Assembly (NCBI GenBank): GCA_038215095.1
Contig: JBBQRG010000019.1
Location: 1-40,413 of the forward strand
Reading direction: 5' to 3'
DNA from: DATACN01 sp038215095
Lineage (GTDB): Bacteria > Actinomycetota > Thermoleophilia > Solirubrobacterales > Thermoleophilaceae
DNA length: 40,413 nt
The position numbers were made by a program, and so were the translations under genes. Positions 1 through 7,321 of this stretch are shown one piece after another (the stretch's first letter is position 1; every line of letters starts with the position of its first letter). The notes under the pieces are model-generated. The model searched no databases, was not told the DNA's origin, and worked only from the letters and a program-made list of their open reading frames with translations.

Positions 1-128
1 GAGAGGACCTTGGTGTCCCCTGCCTGAATCGTTACTGCGCCGCTCGCCTGCCTGGCGAGCTTGCCGGTCTCGAAGACGATCTCGGTCTCCCCGATCTCGA
101 CTGAGACCCGGCTAACTGCATCACTCAT
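1..128 (-). CDS. pnp: Polyribonucleotide nucleotidyltransferase, N-terminal fragment
   Basis: Only the first 42 codons are inside the window; the gene continues beyond base 1. The ATG at 126-128 is preceded by a GAAAGGAA ribosome binding site. The peptide has the PNPase N-terminal pattern: VSVEIG, then FETGKLARQASGAV, then GDTKVL, which is the first strand of the first RNase PH-like domain. PNPase degrades RNA 3' to 5' by phosphorolysis and is part of the RNA-decay machinery. The usual actinobacterial order is rpsO directly followed by pnp; here two genes lie between them. A short inverted repeat (CCGCC/GGCGG, 144-160) sits in the leader; E. coli pnp leaders are structured, but I cannot show a similar control here. 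Confidence 0.85.
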   Translation of the reverse strand, partial: MSDAVSRVSVEIGETEIVFETGKLARQASGAVTIQAGDTKVL

Positions 129-197
129 GAGTTCCTTTCAGCGCCGCCTCCGGTTGGCGGTCTAGTTCATTTCCTTGCGGAATAGCTTCGAAGCAGC

Positions 198-3100
198 TTA
201 GTGGAAGCTCTTGAAGAAGCGCTTTCGCGCGGTGCGGCTGCGGGTGAGCCCGCGATCGGCGATGCCCACCTCGTAGACCTTCCTCCTGCGCACCTTGTAG
301 ACGAGCCGCGCCTTCGAGCCGTTCTTCGTGAACCAGACGTTCCTTCCGACCCTGATGCCGCGGTGCAGCGATCGGGCGCTCGACCCCACTCGCAGCTTCC
401 CGATCCTGAACTTCTTGCTTGTGGTGAGGATCAGGACGCCCTTCCTGGCGGTGTAGCGCTTGCGGCTCTTCCTGCTCAGCTTCTTGCGCAGCGCGCTCGA
501 CGGGTAGCCGATCCGCAGAAGGCGCTTGTCGGTGAAGCAGAAGCGGTCCACGCTGCCGCGGCTTCTGCGCCCGATCTTGAAGCGCCTCAGGTTCTTCAGC
601 CGGTCGCGGCCGAGCTTGGTACGGTCGAGCGAGGTCTTCGAGGTCTTGCCGGTCGGGCGGTCGCAGCCCCTACCGGTGGCGAAGGCCTTGTTGAAGGCGG
701 CGGTGCACTTCTGGAGGCCGGGGTCCGTATGCTGGCCGCGGCCGATCAGCACGTTCTGGCTGGTGAGCACCGTGCCGCCGAAGCTCTCGCAGGTGAGCCT
801 CCAGGTCTCGGTGGTCCCCGGCTTGAAGGGCTCCGGGCTCTCGTACTTGACGCTGAAGGCAAAGGTCGGGTCGGCAGCCGCGAAGTTCACGACCCGGGCC
901 ACGTAGTGCCCCGACGGGTCGGGACCGATCGAGGTCTCCTCGTTGTCGGTCGTGCCTTTTGCCGAGCTGGCGACCGCCTGGCCGTCATTGTCCGAGTTGC
1001 CGTCGTTGTCGGCGTCCTTGTAGATGTAGAGGTCGAAGTCGCTGACCGGGTTCGACCACTCGATCCGGATGCGCGCGAAGCCGTTGTCCCGCCCGCCCCC
1101 GGTCGGCACGTCGAAGGGAATGTCCCGGTAGCCGGCGTTGCGCGTGCACATGTCGGGGTAGTTCGGGCACGGCGTGTTGGGCGCCGTCTCCGTGCTCGAC
1201 ACGGGGTCGCTCGGCGGTCCGGTCGCCGGCCTGCCCTTCGCCTGCGCCGCGATCGGCCGCGTAGACGGGTTGATGTGCCACTGGAAGGTGGACCCCGTGG
1301 GCTCCATCGTCGAGTTCAGGTGGTCGTCGAAGAGGATCGCCGCGCCGCGGTTGCCGGCGGCGTCCTTGACCGGCGAGGTGGCGGTCTTGAAGTCCTTGCG
1401 GAGCCTCAGCACCGAGCCCGCGGGCCCCTTGCCGGCGAGCACGGAGTGGCGTGCGGTGTTGGCGGTGTTCTCCTCGGCCTTGAAGTAGGCCTCGCGGTTG
1501 CCGCGGCCCCCGATCGCCTTCGCCTCGGCGCTCGAGCCCTCGTACTGGGCCACCGTGTCCGCGTAGGGCGGGTGGAAGTTCGTCAGGCCGATCTCGAAGG
1601 TGAAGCCGAAGCCGCCGGTGGCGTAGTAGCTCCAGTCCTCGGTCGAGCCGGTGGTGTCGTAGAGCTGGTAGCTCGGCTCGCTGCTGTAGCCGTTCTCGGC
1701 CGCGAAGGAGTCGCCCAGCTGCTTGTAGGCGGCCTCGTCCACGGGCGGTCCCTGGCGCTGGATGCCCGGCGGGCGCAGCACGAGGTCCGAATAGGTGTGG
1801 TTGGTGATCAGAGTGGTGACCTGACGGCCCGAGATCAACGCGCGGATATTTCGCGTCTCGGGCTCGGAGAAGGGGCCGTTGCCGCGGTAGTCCTGGGCGA
1901 AGTCGCCGGGCGGGCTGCCGCCGTTGGGCGTGGCGCCGTCGCCACCCCAGAAGCCGCCGTAGTTGCGGTTCGGGTCGACGCCGAACTGGGACAGGCCCTC
2001 GGCCGGCTGCTGGTTGCAGTCGCCCTGGGCGGGGTCGTCGCCGTTCGGGTTGTTCACGCGACAGTTCTTGCGCTGGTACTCGTACGGGATCGCCAGGTTG
2101 GCGGTCTCCTCGCCGCCGCGGCCGGCGCCGGCGCCGGCCGCCTCGCCGGCCTCGCGCGAGGTGTTGAACCCGTCGGGGTTGACCACCGGGATCACGATGG
2201 TGCGGGTGCGCGCCATGATGCTGCGAGTGCGGGGGTCGCCGGCCTTGTAGTCCTTGACCAGCTCGAAGGCCCACTCCATCGCGTGCTCGGAGGAGGGCCA
2301 CTCGCGCGCGTGGTGTTCGCCCATCTGCAGGAAGATCGGCTTGCCGTCCCTGCCGTCGGCCGCGTTCACGTGCTGGGTGATCTCGATGCCCTCGACGGTG
2401 CGGCCGGTCCAGGTCTTGACCGGCAGCGTGATCGGCTTGACGAGGTCGGGGTTCTCGCGCACCAGCTTCTTCATGTCCGCGCCGTAGTCGGGCAGCCGCC
2501 TGTAGGTGGTGCGGCCGCTCGGGAGCGCCGAGGCGCGCACGCGCCGGGCGAAGGCGGCGTCCTTCTGGGCGTCGGCCACCGTCTGCTTGGCGATGTCCGC
2601 GACCTTGGCGACGTAGACGAACTTGTGGTCGCGCAGCCGCCTGGCATCAGCCTGCCCGTGCAGCACCACGTCCACGTAGTCCTTGCCCGCGCTCTCGGCG
2701 AGGTCGAGGCCCAGGCGGTCGAGCTCGTCCTTGCGGGCGCGGCTGGCCACCGAGACGCGGACCAGCGACAGCGTCGGGGCCGGCTTGGAGGTGTCGATCG
2801 CGCTGAAGCCCACGTTCAGCTTCGCGCGCGAGCCGCTGCCGGCGAGCCGGCAGGCCTGGACGACCAGCCGCTCGCCCGGCTGGGCGATGCCGCTGGCCAC
2901 CTCGTCGGCGCCGAAGCTCGAGTCGCCCGCCACCAGCCGGTTGGTGTTCGAGTCGAACACCGCCAGGTCCCAGTCGCCGCCGCTGCCGTCGAGCCTGGCG
3001 GTCACCCAGCCGAGCTTCGGGGCGGTGAACTCGCGCTGCACGTTGCCGGCCTTGCCGGAAGCTGGGCGGTCGCTGCAGGCGCGGAAGGCCGACTTGGTAC

Positions 3101-3209
3101 TGGCGATCCGCGCGGTCAGGAGCTCCGACGCGGACGCGGTGGACGCGCCGGCGGACGAGGCGGCAAGCGCCGCCAGCAGAACCGCTCCTCTTAGTGACAC
3201 CCCTGCCAC
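198..3209 (-). CDS. Secreted M14 zinc carboxypeptidase with pre-peptidase-like domains and basic C-tail
   Basis: GTG start, 1003 residues, Sec-type signal peptide at about 1-28. Residues 40-140 resemble a pre-peptidase C-type beta domain. The M14 metallocarboxypeptidase domain spans about 235-580. Its zinc ligands are visible as H300 and E303 in HHAREW and H471 in NHTYSD. The substrate-binding N414/R415 lie in DPNRNY, and the catalytic Glu is E539 in FTFEIG. A second beta domain (about 690-795) has Asp-rich, calcium-site-like loops (DADNDGNSDND). The last 140 residues are strongly Arg/Lys-rich with repeated KIG/RIG units, perhaps binding the cell wall or another polyanion. It is predicted to trim C-terminal residues from extracellular peptides. 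It starts 12 bases after the peroxiredoxin stop, inside the rpsO-pnp interval. The domain assignment is firm; substrate and tail function are unknown. Confidence 0.88.
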   Translation of the reverse strand: MAGVSLRGAVLLAALAASSAGASTASASELLTARIASTKSAFRACSDRPASGKAGNVQREFTAPKLGWVTARLDGSGGDWDLAVFDSNTNRLVAGDSSFGADEVASGIAQPGERLVVQACRLAGSGSRAKLNVGFSAIDTSKPAPTLSLVRVSVASRARKDELDRLGLDLAESAGKDYVDVVLHGQADARRLRDHKFVYVAKVADIAKQTVADAQKDAAFARRVRASALPSGRTTYRRLPDYGADMKKLVRENPDLVKPITLPVKTWTGRTVEGIEITQHVNAADGRDGKPIFLQMGEHHAREWPSSEHAMEWAFELVKDYKAGDPRTRSIMARTRTIVIPVVNPDGFNTSREAGEAAGAGAGRGGEETANLAIPYEYQRKNCRVNNPNGDDPAQGDCNQQPAEGLSQFGVDPNRNYGGFWGGDGATPNGGSPPGDFAQDYRGNGPFSEPETRNIRALISGRQVTTLITNHTYSDLVLRPPGIQRQGPPVDEAAYKQLGDSFAAENGYSSEPSYQLYDTTGSTEDWSYYATGGFGFTFEIGLTNFHPPYADTVAQYEGSSAEAKAIGGRGNREAYFKAEENTANTARHSVLAGKGPAGSVLRLRKDFKTATSPVKDAAGNRGAAILFDDHLNSTMEPTGSTFQWHINPSTRPIAAQAKGRPATGPPSDPVSSTETAPNTPCPNYPDMCTRNAGYRDIPFDVPTGGGRDNGFARIRIEWSNPVSDFDLYIYKDADNDGNSDNDGQAVASSAKGTTDNEETSIGPDPSGHYVARVVNFAAADPTFAFSVKYESPEPFKPGTTETWRLTCESFGGTVLTSQNVLIGRGQHTDPGLQKCTAAFNKAFATGRGCDRPTGKTSKTSLDRTKLGRDRLKNLRRFKIGRRSRGSVDRFCFTDKRLLRIGYPSSALRKKLSRKSRKRYTARKGVLILTTSKKFRIGKLRVGSSARSLHRGIRVGRNVWFTKNGSKARLVYKVRRRKVYEVGIADRGLTRSRTARKRFFKSFH

Positions 3210-3221
3210 TGGCGCGGCAGC

Positions 3222-3671
3222 CTACCCCAATGCCTCGAAGATGAGCTCCGGTGCAGGAACCTCGAGCGGGCTGGACCCGCGGTAGGACCAGGTCACGTCC
3301 CCCTCGGGCCCGACCATCACGAGAGCGCGCGTGGCGTTTCCGTACTTCTCGCTGTACAGGCCGTAGCTCTTCGCCACCTCGCCCTTTGGGTGGAAGTCGG
3401 CCAGGAGCGGCATGGTCAGCCCGAGCTGCTCCCGGAAGGCCTTGTGCGTGAACGCGGAGTCCACCGAGATGCCGAGCAGCTGCGCGCCCTTGTCCTCGAG
3501 CTCGCCGAGCACCTGTTGGTAGACGCTCAGCTGATCGGTGCAGACCGGGCTGAAGTCGAGCGGGTAGAACACCAGCACGACGGTGCGGCCGCGGAAGTCC
3601 GACAGCGACACTTCGTTGCCGTCCTGGTCGCGGAGCGTGAAGCCTGGAGCCGGTCGCCCGGCTTCGATCAT
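3222..3671 (-). CDS. AhpE-type one-cysteine peroxiredoxin
   Basis: 149 residues, a compact thioredoxin-fold peroxiredoxin of the AhpC/TSA-AhpE class. The peroxidatic Cys is C44 in the motif PLDFSPVCTDQL, with the usual Pro and Ser/Thr ahead of it. No other Cys exists in the protein, so it must be a one-Cys enzyme resolved by an external thiol such as mycothiol or mycoredoxin (family knowledge). It reduces hydroperoxides in the cytosol; no signal peptide is visible. The start ATG overlaps the rpsO stop as ATGA (3668-3671), so it is translationally coupled to a ribosomal protein gene. Its location between rpsO and the secreted carboxypeptidase is unusual. BCP-type is the nearest alternative name; the THKAF and DFHPKG segments favour AhpE. 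Confidence 0.88.
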   Translation of the reverse strand: MIEAGRPAPGFTLRDQDGNEVSLSDFRGRTVVLVFYPLDFSPVCTDQLSVYQQVLGELEDKGAQLLGISVDSAFTHKAFREQLGLTMPLLADFHPKGEVAKSYGLYSEKYGNATRALVMVGPEGDVTWSYRGSSPLEVPAPELIFEALG

Positions 3672-3937
3672 CGCCGCAGGCCGAGCTGCTGAATGAGCGA
3701 CCGGTAGCGATCGATGTCGCTGCTCTGGAGGTACTTCAGCAGGCGGCGGCGCTTGCCGACCAGCATCAGCAGGCCACGGCGCGAGTGGTGGTCCTTGGTG
3801 TGCTCGCGCAGGTGCTCGGTCAGCTCGGTGATGCGCGCGGTCAGGAGCGCGACCTGGACCTCCGTGGACCCGGTGTCGCTCTGGTCGCGGCCGTACTTGC
3901 CGACGATTTCCTGCTTTGCCTCAACGGTCAAGCTCAT
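3668..3937 (-). CDS. rpsO: 30S ribosomal protein S15
   Basis: 89 residues, the normal S15 length. It begins MSLTVEAKQEIV and contains the S15 signature around DTGSTEVQVALLTARI, then HLREHTKDHHSRRGL and VGKRRRLLKYL. S15 binds the three-way junction of 16S helices 20-22 early in 30S assembly. An ATG ten codons upstream is in frame, but the 3937 start gives the conserved N-terminus and overlaps the ribF stop as ATGA. Gene order ribF-rpsO is the standard one. No S15 autoregulatory pseudoknot could be identified because the gene is tightly coupled to ribF. Confidence 0.95.
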   Translation of the reverse strand: MSLTVEAKQEIVGKYGRDQSDTGSTEVQVALLTARITELTEHLREHTKDHHSRRGLLMLVGKRRRLLKYLQSSDIDRYRSLIQQLGLRR

Positions 3938-4830
3938 CGGCGGGAAACCGTAGCAGCCCTTTCGCATATCTCCCGCGCCTGGAGGACGTCCTTTTTCATC
4001 TGCTCCACCAGCGCGTCGGCCGTCTCGAAGCGGCGCTCACCGCGCATCCGCTCGAGGAACGCGATGCGCAGCGTCTCCCCGTAGATGTCGCCGTCGAAGT
4101 CGATCAGGTGGGCCTCCACGAGCAGCCCTCTGCCGGTCTCGAAGGTGGGCCTCACCCCCACGTTCACGGCCGCCGGCCGGCCGTGGGCCCAGGCCGCGTA
4201 GACGCCGTGGCCGGGCGTCACCAGGCGGTCGTCGGGCACGATGTTGGCGGTCGGCATGCCCAGCTCGCGGCCGCGCCGGTCGCCGGGCACGACCTTGCCG
4301 TCGAAGAGGAACGGGCCGCCCAGGAACTCGGCTGCCTTGGCGACCTCGCCGGCGGCGACGAGCCCGCGGATGTGGCTCGACGAGACGGTCTCCCCGGCCA
4401 CCTCCACCAGCGGCACCACGCGCGTCTCGAACTCGGGCCGGGCGCCGAGGAACTCCGGCGTGCCGCGGGCGCCCTTCCCGAAGCGGAAGTTCTCGCCGAC
4501 CGAAACGCCGGCCGCGCCCAGCTTCTCCACGAGGACCTGCTCGGCGAACTCCTCGGCCTCGAGCGAGGCGAAGTGGCGGTCGAAGGGGATCACCACGAGC
4601 TCCTCCACGCCCAGGCCCGCGATCAGGTCGCGCTTGACCGTGAAGGGGTTCAGGAGCTTCGGCGTGGCCTCGGGATGGATCACCGAGAGCGGGTGCGGGT
4701 CGAAGGTGAGCACCGTGTCGTTGCCGCGGATCACCTCGCGGTGGCCGAGGTGCACGCCGTCGAAGGTGCCTATCGCCACGCGGCGCGTTCGCTCTTCCGT
4801 CACAACCTCAGGTAGTCGCGTCACCTTCAT
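3934..4830 (-). CDS. ribF: Bifunctional riboflavin kinase / FAD synthetase
   Basis: 298 residues. The N-terminal FAD synthetase (nucleotidyltransferase) part shows GTFDGVHLGH (residues 21-30, the HxGH adenylyl site), then TFDPHP and the SSSHIRGLV motif. The C-terminal riboflavin kinase barrel shows GRELGMPTANI, GVYAAW and VNVGVRPTFE. It converts riboflavin to FMN and then FAD. I chose the ATG at 4828-4830 over an ORF start 25 codons upstream because it gives the conserved N-terminus and has a TAGGGT -10 element seven bases ahead, as expected for a leaderless start. The helix between HxGH and the TFDPHP strand is about a dozen residues shorter than in typical RibF proteins. Confidence 0.93.
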   Translation of the reverse strand: MKVTRLPEVVTEERTRRVAIGTFDGVHLGHREVIRGNDTVLTFDPHPLSVIHPEATPKLLNPFTVKRDLIAGLGVEELVVIPFDRHFASLEAEEFAEQVLVEKLGAAGVSVGENFRFGKGARGTPEFLGARPEFETRVVPLVEVAGETVSSSHIRGLVAAGEVAKAAEFLGGPFLFDGKVVPGDRRGRELGMPTANIVPDDRLVTPGHGVYAAWAHGRPAAVNVGVRPTFETGRGLLVEAHLIDFDGDIYGETLRIAFLERMRGERRFETADALVEQMKKDVLQAREICERAATVSRR

Positions 4831-4837
4831 GGCTGAA

Positions 4838-4843
4838 ACCCTA
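4838..4843 (-). promoter_or_regulatory. Putative -10 element for leaderless ribF transcript
   Basis: On the minus strand TAGGGT (TANNNT form) ends seven bases before the ribF ATG, with no Shine-Dalgarno sequence between. This spacing is typical of actinobacterial leaderless promoters. It lies in the 75-base gap between truB and ribF, the largest gap inside this part of the operon, so ribF-rpsO-pnp may have its own promoter. No convincing -35 box was seen. Confidence 0.5.
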
Positions 4844-4859
4844 TGCCGCGTAGCGGGAT

Positions 4860-4896
4860 GGCCGAGAAACCGGTCATATTTTCCCGTAACTCGGCC
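4860..4896. repeat. Inverted repeat between truB and ribF
   Basis: Seven-base arms GGCCGAG (4860-4866) and CTCGGCC (4890-4896) separated by 23 bases that are unusually AT-rich for this window. It lies between the truB stop and the ribF -10 element and spans the region where a -35 box would be. It could be an operator or a weak hairpin after truB; there is no T-tract. Confidence 0.35.
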
Positions 4897-4905
4897 AGCA
4901 GCCAT

Positions 4906-5694
4906 TCAGGGCTCGGTGAAGACGACGACCGGCTGGAGCTCGTCGCCGCGCGGCTCGGCGATCGCCGCGAGGGAGCCGGCGTGGACCAGGCGGACCGGGC
5001 CGGGCGCGTCCCCCCTCACCCGGCGGCCGTTCGCCACGAGGCCGGCCTCCTCGGCCGAGAGCCCGACGGCCGGAAGGAACGCGAGCGCGTCGACCGGCGA
5101 CACGAGCCGCTCCGGGTCGGCGTCGACCAGCCGGAACGGGCCCACCACGGTGCGCTCGAGCTCGTCGCAGTAGGCGTCACCGAGGTCGGCGATCAGCGAT
5201 CGCACGTAAGTCCCCGACGACACCTCGAGCTCGTACGCGGCGCGCTCGCCCTCGTGCCACAAGAGCTCGGCGCGGTGGACCACGACCCGCCGCGGCATGG
5301 TCTCGACGGCCTCCCCGCGCCGCGCGCGCACATACGCCCGCTCACCCCCCACTCGCACAGCGGAGAACGCCGGCGGCCGCTGCTCCATCTCACCCAGCGG
5401 CAGTTCCAACGAAGCGGGCACGCGGCCCGTATGCGACAGCGTCCCGTCGCGGTCGCCGGTGTCAGAGGTCCAGCCCACCCGCGCCACCACCCGATACGTC
5501 TTCGGCAGGGCCATGAGCCAGCGCTGCGCGCGCGTGAGCCGGCCCACCAGCACCAGCAGCAGACCCGTGGCGAACGGGTCGAGCGTGCCCGCGTGGCCCA
5601 CCCGCGTTCCGCGCGGCAGCCCGCGGCGCACGCGCGCGACGACGTCGTGCGAGGTCACCCCCGTGGGCTTGGGATAGAGGATCAGGCCGTTCAG
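4906..5694 (-). CDS. truB: tRNA pseudouridine(55) synthase, CTG start
   Basis: 262 residues. It makes pseudouridine 55 in the T-arm of tRNAs. The N-terminal strand NGLILYPKPTGVTSHDVV is followed by the catalytic motif GHAGTLDPFATG with the nucleophile Asp at about residue 39. TYRVVARVGWTSDTGD and SGTYVRSLIADLG are also typical of TruB. The conserved reading starts right at the nrnA stop. There is no ATG, GTG or TTG in frame upstream, and the first GTG downstream (in TGVTSH) would remove the conserved first strand. The only sensible initiator is CTG at 5692-5694, overlapping the nrnA stop as CTGA. Function is certain; the start codon is unusual. Confidence 0.9.
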   Translation of the reverse strand: MNGLILYPKPTGVTSHDVVARVRRGLPRGTRVGHAGTLDPFATGLLLVLVGRLTRAQRWLMALPKTYRVVARVGWTSDTGDRDGTLSHTGRVPASLELPLGEMEQRPPAFSAVRVGGERAYVRARRGEAVETMPRRVVVHRAELLWHEGERAAYELEVSSGTYVRSLIADLGDAYCDELERTVVGPFRLVDADPERLVSPVDALAFLPAVGLSAEEAGLVANGRRVRGDAPGPVRLVHAGSLAAIAEPRGDELQPVVVFTEP

Positions 5695-6680
5695 CTGAGC
5701 TGGCGGCCGACCTGCTCGCGGAGCGAGTCCACGAGCTGCGGATAGGGCAGCGCGGTCGTGAAGCCCGCCGCCTGGGGATGACCCCCGCCGCCCAGCTCGC
5801 GCGCGACGCGCGAGACGTCGACCTTGCCGTCGGTGGCCCGCAGGCTCACCTTGTGCTTGCCCGCCCGGTCGTCGGAGAGCAGCTCTCGCGCGAGCACGGC
5901 CACCGACGTGCCCTCGACCGCGCGAATGTGATCCACGATGCCCTCGGAGTCGGTCTCGAACGCGCCGGTCTCCTCGTAGTCGGCCTTGGTGAGGTGGGCC
6001 ACCGTGACGGTCCCCCCGTCCAGGCGCTCGACGCTCGCCAGGGCGCGCTGGAGCAGCTGCAGGCGCCGAAAGGGCAGGTCCTCGAAGAGGCGCCTGTAGA
6101 CCACGTGCGGCTGGACGCCCGAGTCGATCAGGTCCGAGGCCATGCGGTGGGCCTCGGCGGTGGTGTTCTCGTACATGAAGCGGCCGGTGTCGGTCACGAG
6201 CCCCACGTAGAGCGCGTCGGCGATTGGCGCCGTGATGTCCGCGCCGAGGTCCTGCGCCAGGTGCCAGACGATCTCGGCGGTGCAGGACGCGTCGGGCACC
6301 ACCAGGTTCAGCGTGCCGAAGCGGGTGTTGTCGTGGTGGTGGTCGATGTTCACGATGTGCACGCCGTCCTGCTGGAGGAAGTCCACGGGCATGCGGTCGA
6401 TGTTGCCGCAGTCGAGGAACACGACGGTTCGCTCGTCCACGTCTGCCGGGGGCGCTCCCACGAGGCCGTCGAAGGTCCAGTCGCGGTACTCCCATGGCAG
6501 CGGAAATTCGTCGGGCGACATGAACATCAGGCTGTCCTTGCCGAGCTGCTCGAGCACCCAGTGCATCGCCAGCAGCGAGCCGAGAGCGTCGCCGTCGGGG
6601 TTCTCGTGGGTGGTCAGGAGCAGCTTGTCCGACTCGCGGAGCTCCTCGACCACCTCGCCTTGTTCAGTCGTCAGAGCCAC
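5691..6680 (-). CDS. nrnA: DHH/DHHA1 bifunctional oligoribonuclease / pAp phosphatase
   Basis: 329 residues, GTG start. DHH-family motifs in order: HENPDGDALGS (about 25-35), VVFLDCGN (about 87-93), IDHHHDN (about 112-118) and DTGRF. The C-terminal DHHA1 substrate-binding motif GGGGHPQAAGF is at about 297-307. NrnA removes nanoRNA dinucleotides and dephosphorylates 3',5'-pAp, linking RNA decay with sulfur assimilation (family knowledge). The start overlaps the rbfA end by 17 bases. The rbfA-nrnA-truB order is typical of Gram-positive bacteria. Confidence 0.92.
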   Translation of the reverse strand: MALTTEQGEVVEELRESDKLLLTTHENPDGDALGSLLAMHWVLEQLGKDSLMFMSPDEFPLPWEYRDWTFDGLVGAPPADVDERTVVFLDCGNIDRMPVDFLQQDGVHIVNIDHHHDNTRFGTLNLVVPDASCTAEIVWHLAQDLGADITAPIADALYVGLVTDTGRFMYENTTAEAHRMASDLIDSGVQPHVVYRRLFEDLPFRRLQLLQRALASVERLDGGTVTVAHLTKADYEETGAFETDSEGIVDHIRAVEGTSVAVLARELLSDDRAGKHKVSLRATDGKVDVSRVARELGGGGHPQAAGFTTALPYPQLVDSLREQVGRQLS

Positions 6681-7020
6681 GCCCGCCCTCTTCTTCGAGG
6701 AGCTGGGTGATTCTCATGCCCCGGTCGATCGAATCGTCATACATAAACTGCAGGGTAGGGGTGCGCTTCATGCGCAATTCCTGGGCGATCCTGGCTTGCA
6801 GCGCGCCGTGGGCCGAGCGCAGCCCGGCGAGCGTCTCGTTGCGCTGCTCGTCGTCTCCGAGCACGCTGACGAACACGCGAGCGTGCCTCAGGTCGGGGCT
6901 TGTCTCCACAGCGGTCACCGTCACGAAGCCTATGCGGGGGTCCTTCATTCCCTCTGCCAGCCGCGCGGAGAGCACCTCCCGCAGCGCGACGTTCACCCGC
7001 CTCATTCGATCGGAGGCCAT
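6664..7020 (-). CDS. rbfA: 30S ribosome-binding factor A
   Basis: 118 residues, starting at MASDRMRRVNVALREVLS. It has the RbfA KH-like fold pattern with DPRIGFVTVTAVETSPDLRHA and the later RTPTLQFMYDDSIDRG signature. RbfA assists late 30S maturation near the 16S 5' helix and helps cold adaptation. I chose the ATG at 7018-7020 rather than an in-frame start 27 codons upstream, because the latter would overlap ylxP deeply and adds no conserved sequence. It is one base downstream of the ylxP stop. Confidence 0.93.
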   Translation of the reverse strand: MASDRMRRVNVALREVLSARLAEGMKDPRIGFVTVTAVETSPDLRHARVFVSVLGDDEQRNETLAGLRSAHGALQARIAQELRMKRTPTLQFMYDDSIDRGMRITQLLEEEGGRGSDD

Positions 7021-7021
7021 G

Positions 7022-7321
7022 CTAGAGCAGGTCGTCCGAGGAAACGAGCGTGCGCTCGACCCGGCTCGTCTCGGGAAAGCGGGATCCCACGAAGCGCTCA
7101 ATGCCGGCCGCGCATTCGCTCACGCCGCCCGCGCTGCGCCCCACGACGGCCGCGGTCAGGGTGGCGCGCTGCCACAGGTCGTGGTGGTCGGTCTCGGCCA
7201 CGGATGCACCGAAGCGCTTCTGCAGCTGCATCTTCACGCTCTGGAGCTCCTTGCGCTTGCCCTTGAGGCTCGCGTTGTCGGGGAAGTGCAGCTGGATCTC
7301 GAGCAGGCAGACGAAGCTCAA
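7022..7321 (-). CDS. ylxP: DUF503 / YlxP family protein
   Basis: 99 residues, beginning at a TTG that overlaps the infB stop as TTGA (7318-7321). The family pattern is clear: short first strand, SLKGKRKELQSVK, RFGASVAETDHHDLWQRATL, AVVGRS, then a C-terminal strand around SRVERTLVSSDD. DUF503 proteins sit between infB and rbfA in Gram-positive bacteria, and genetic data elsewhere tie them to ribosome maturation; the biochemical role is not settled. A longer in-frame reading upstream is antisense-like, Arg-rich shadow within infB and was discarded. Confidence 0.88.
   Translation of the reverse strand: MSFVCLLEIQLHFPDNASLKGKRKELQSVKMQLQKRFGASVAETDHHDLWQRATLTAAVVGRSAGGVSECAAGIERFVGSRFPETSRVERTLVSSDDLL

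Noticed and set aside
201..3194. 997-codon open frame on the plus strand opposite the M14 carboxypeptidase
   Set aside because: It is a GC-rich antisense shadow: Ala/Val/Leu/Arg-biased, no domain, and the minus strand carries unmistakable peptidase motifs.
4860..4896. Rho-independent terminator after truB
   Set aside because: The loop is 23 bases and no T-run follows the stem on the minus strand; ribF downstream is expected to be expressed with the operon.
4906..6495. truB reading extended to the first canonical start far upstream
   Set aside because: The added 260 residues are an out-of-frame shadow of nrnA with Arg/Gly/Ala bias; the conserved TruB sequence begins at the nrnA stop.
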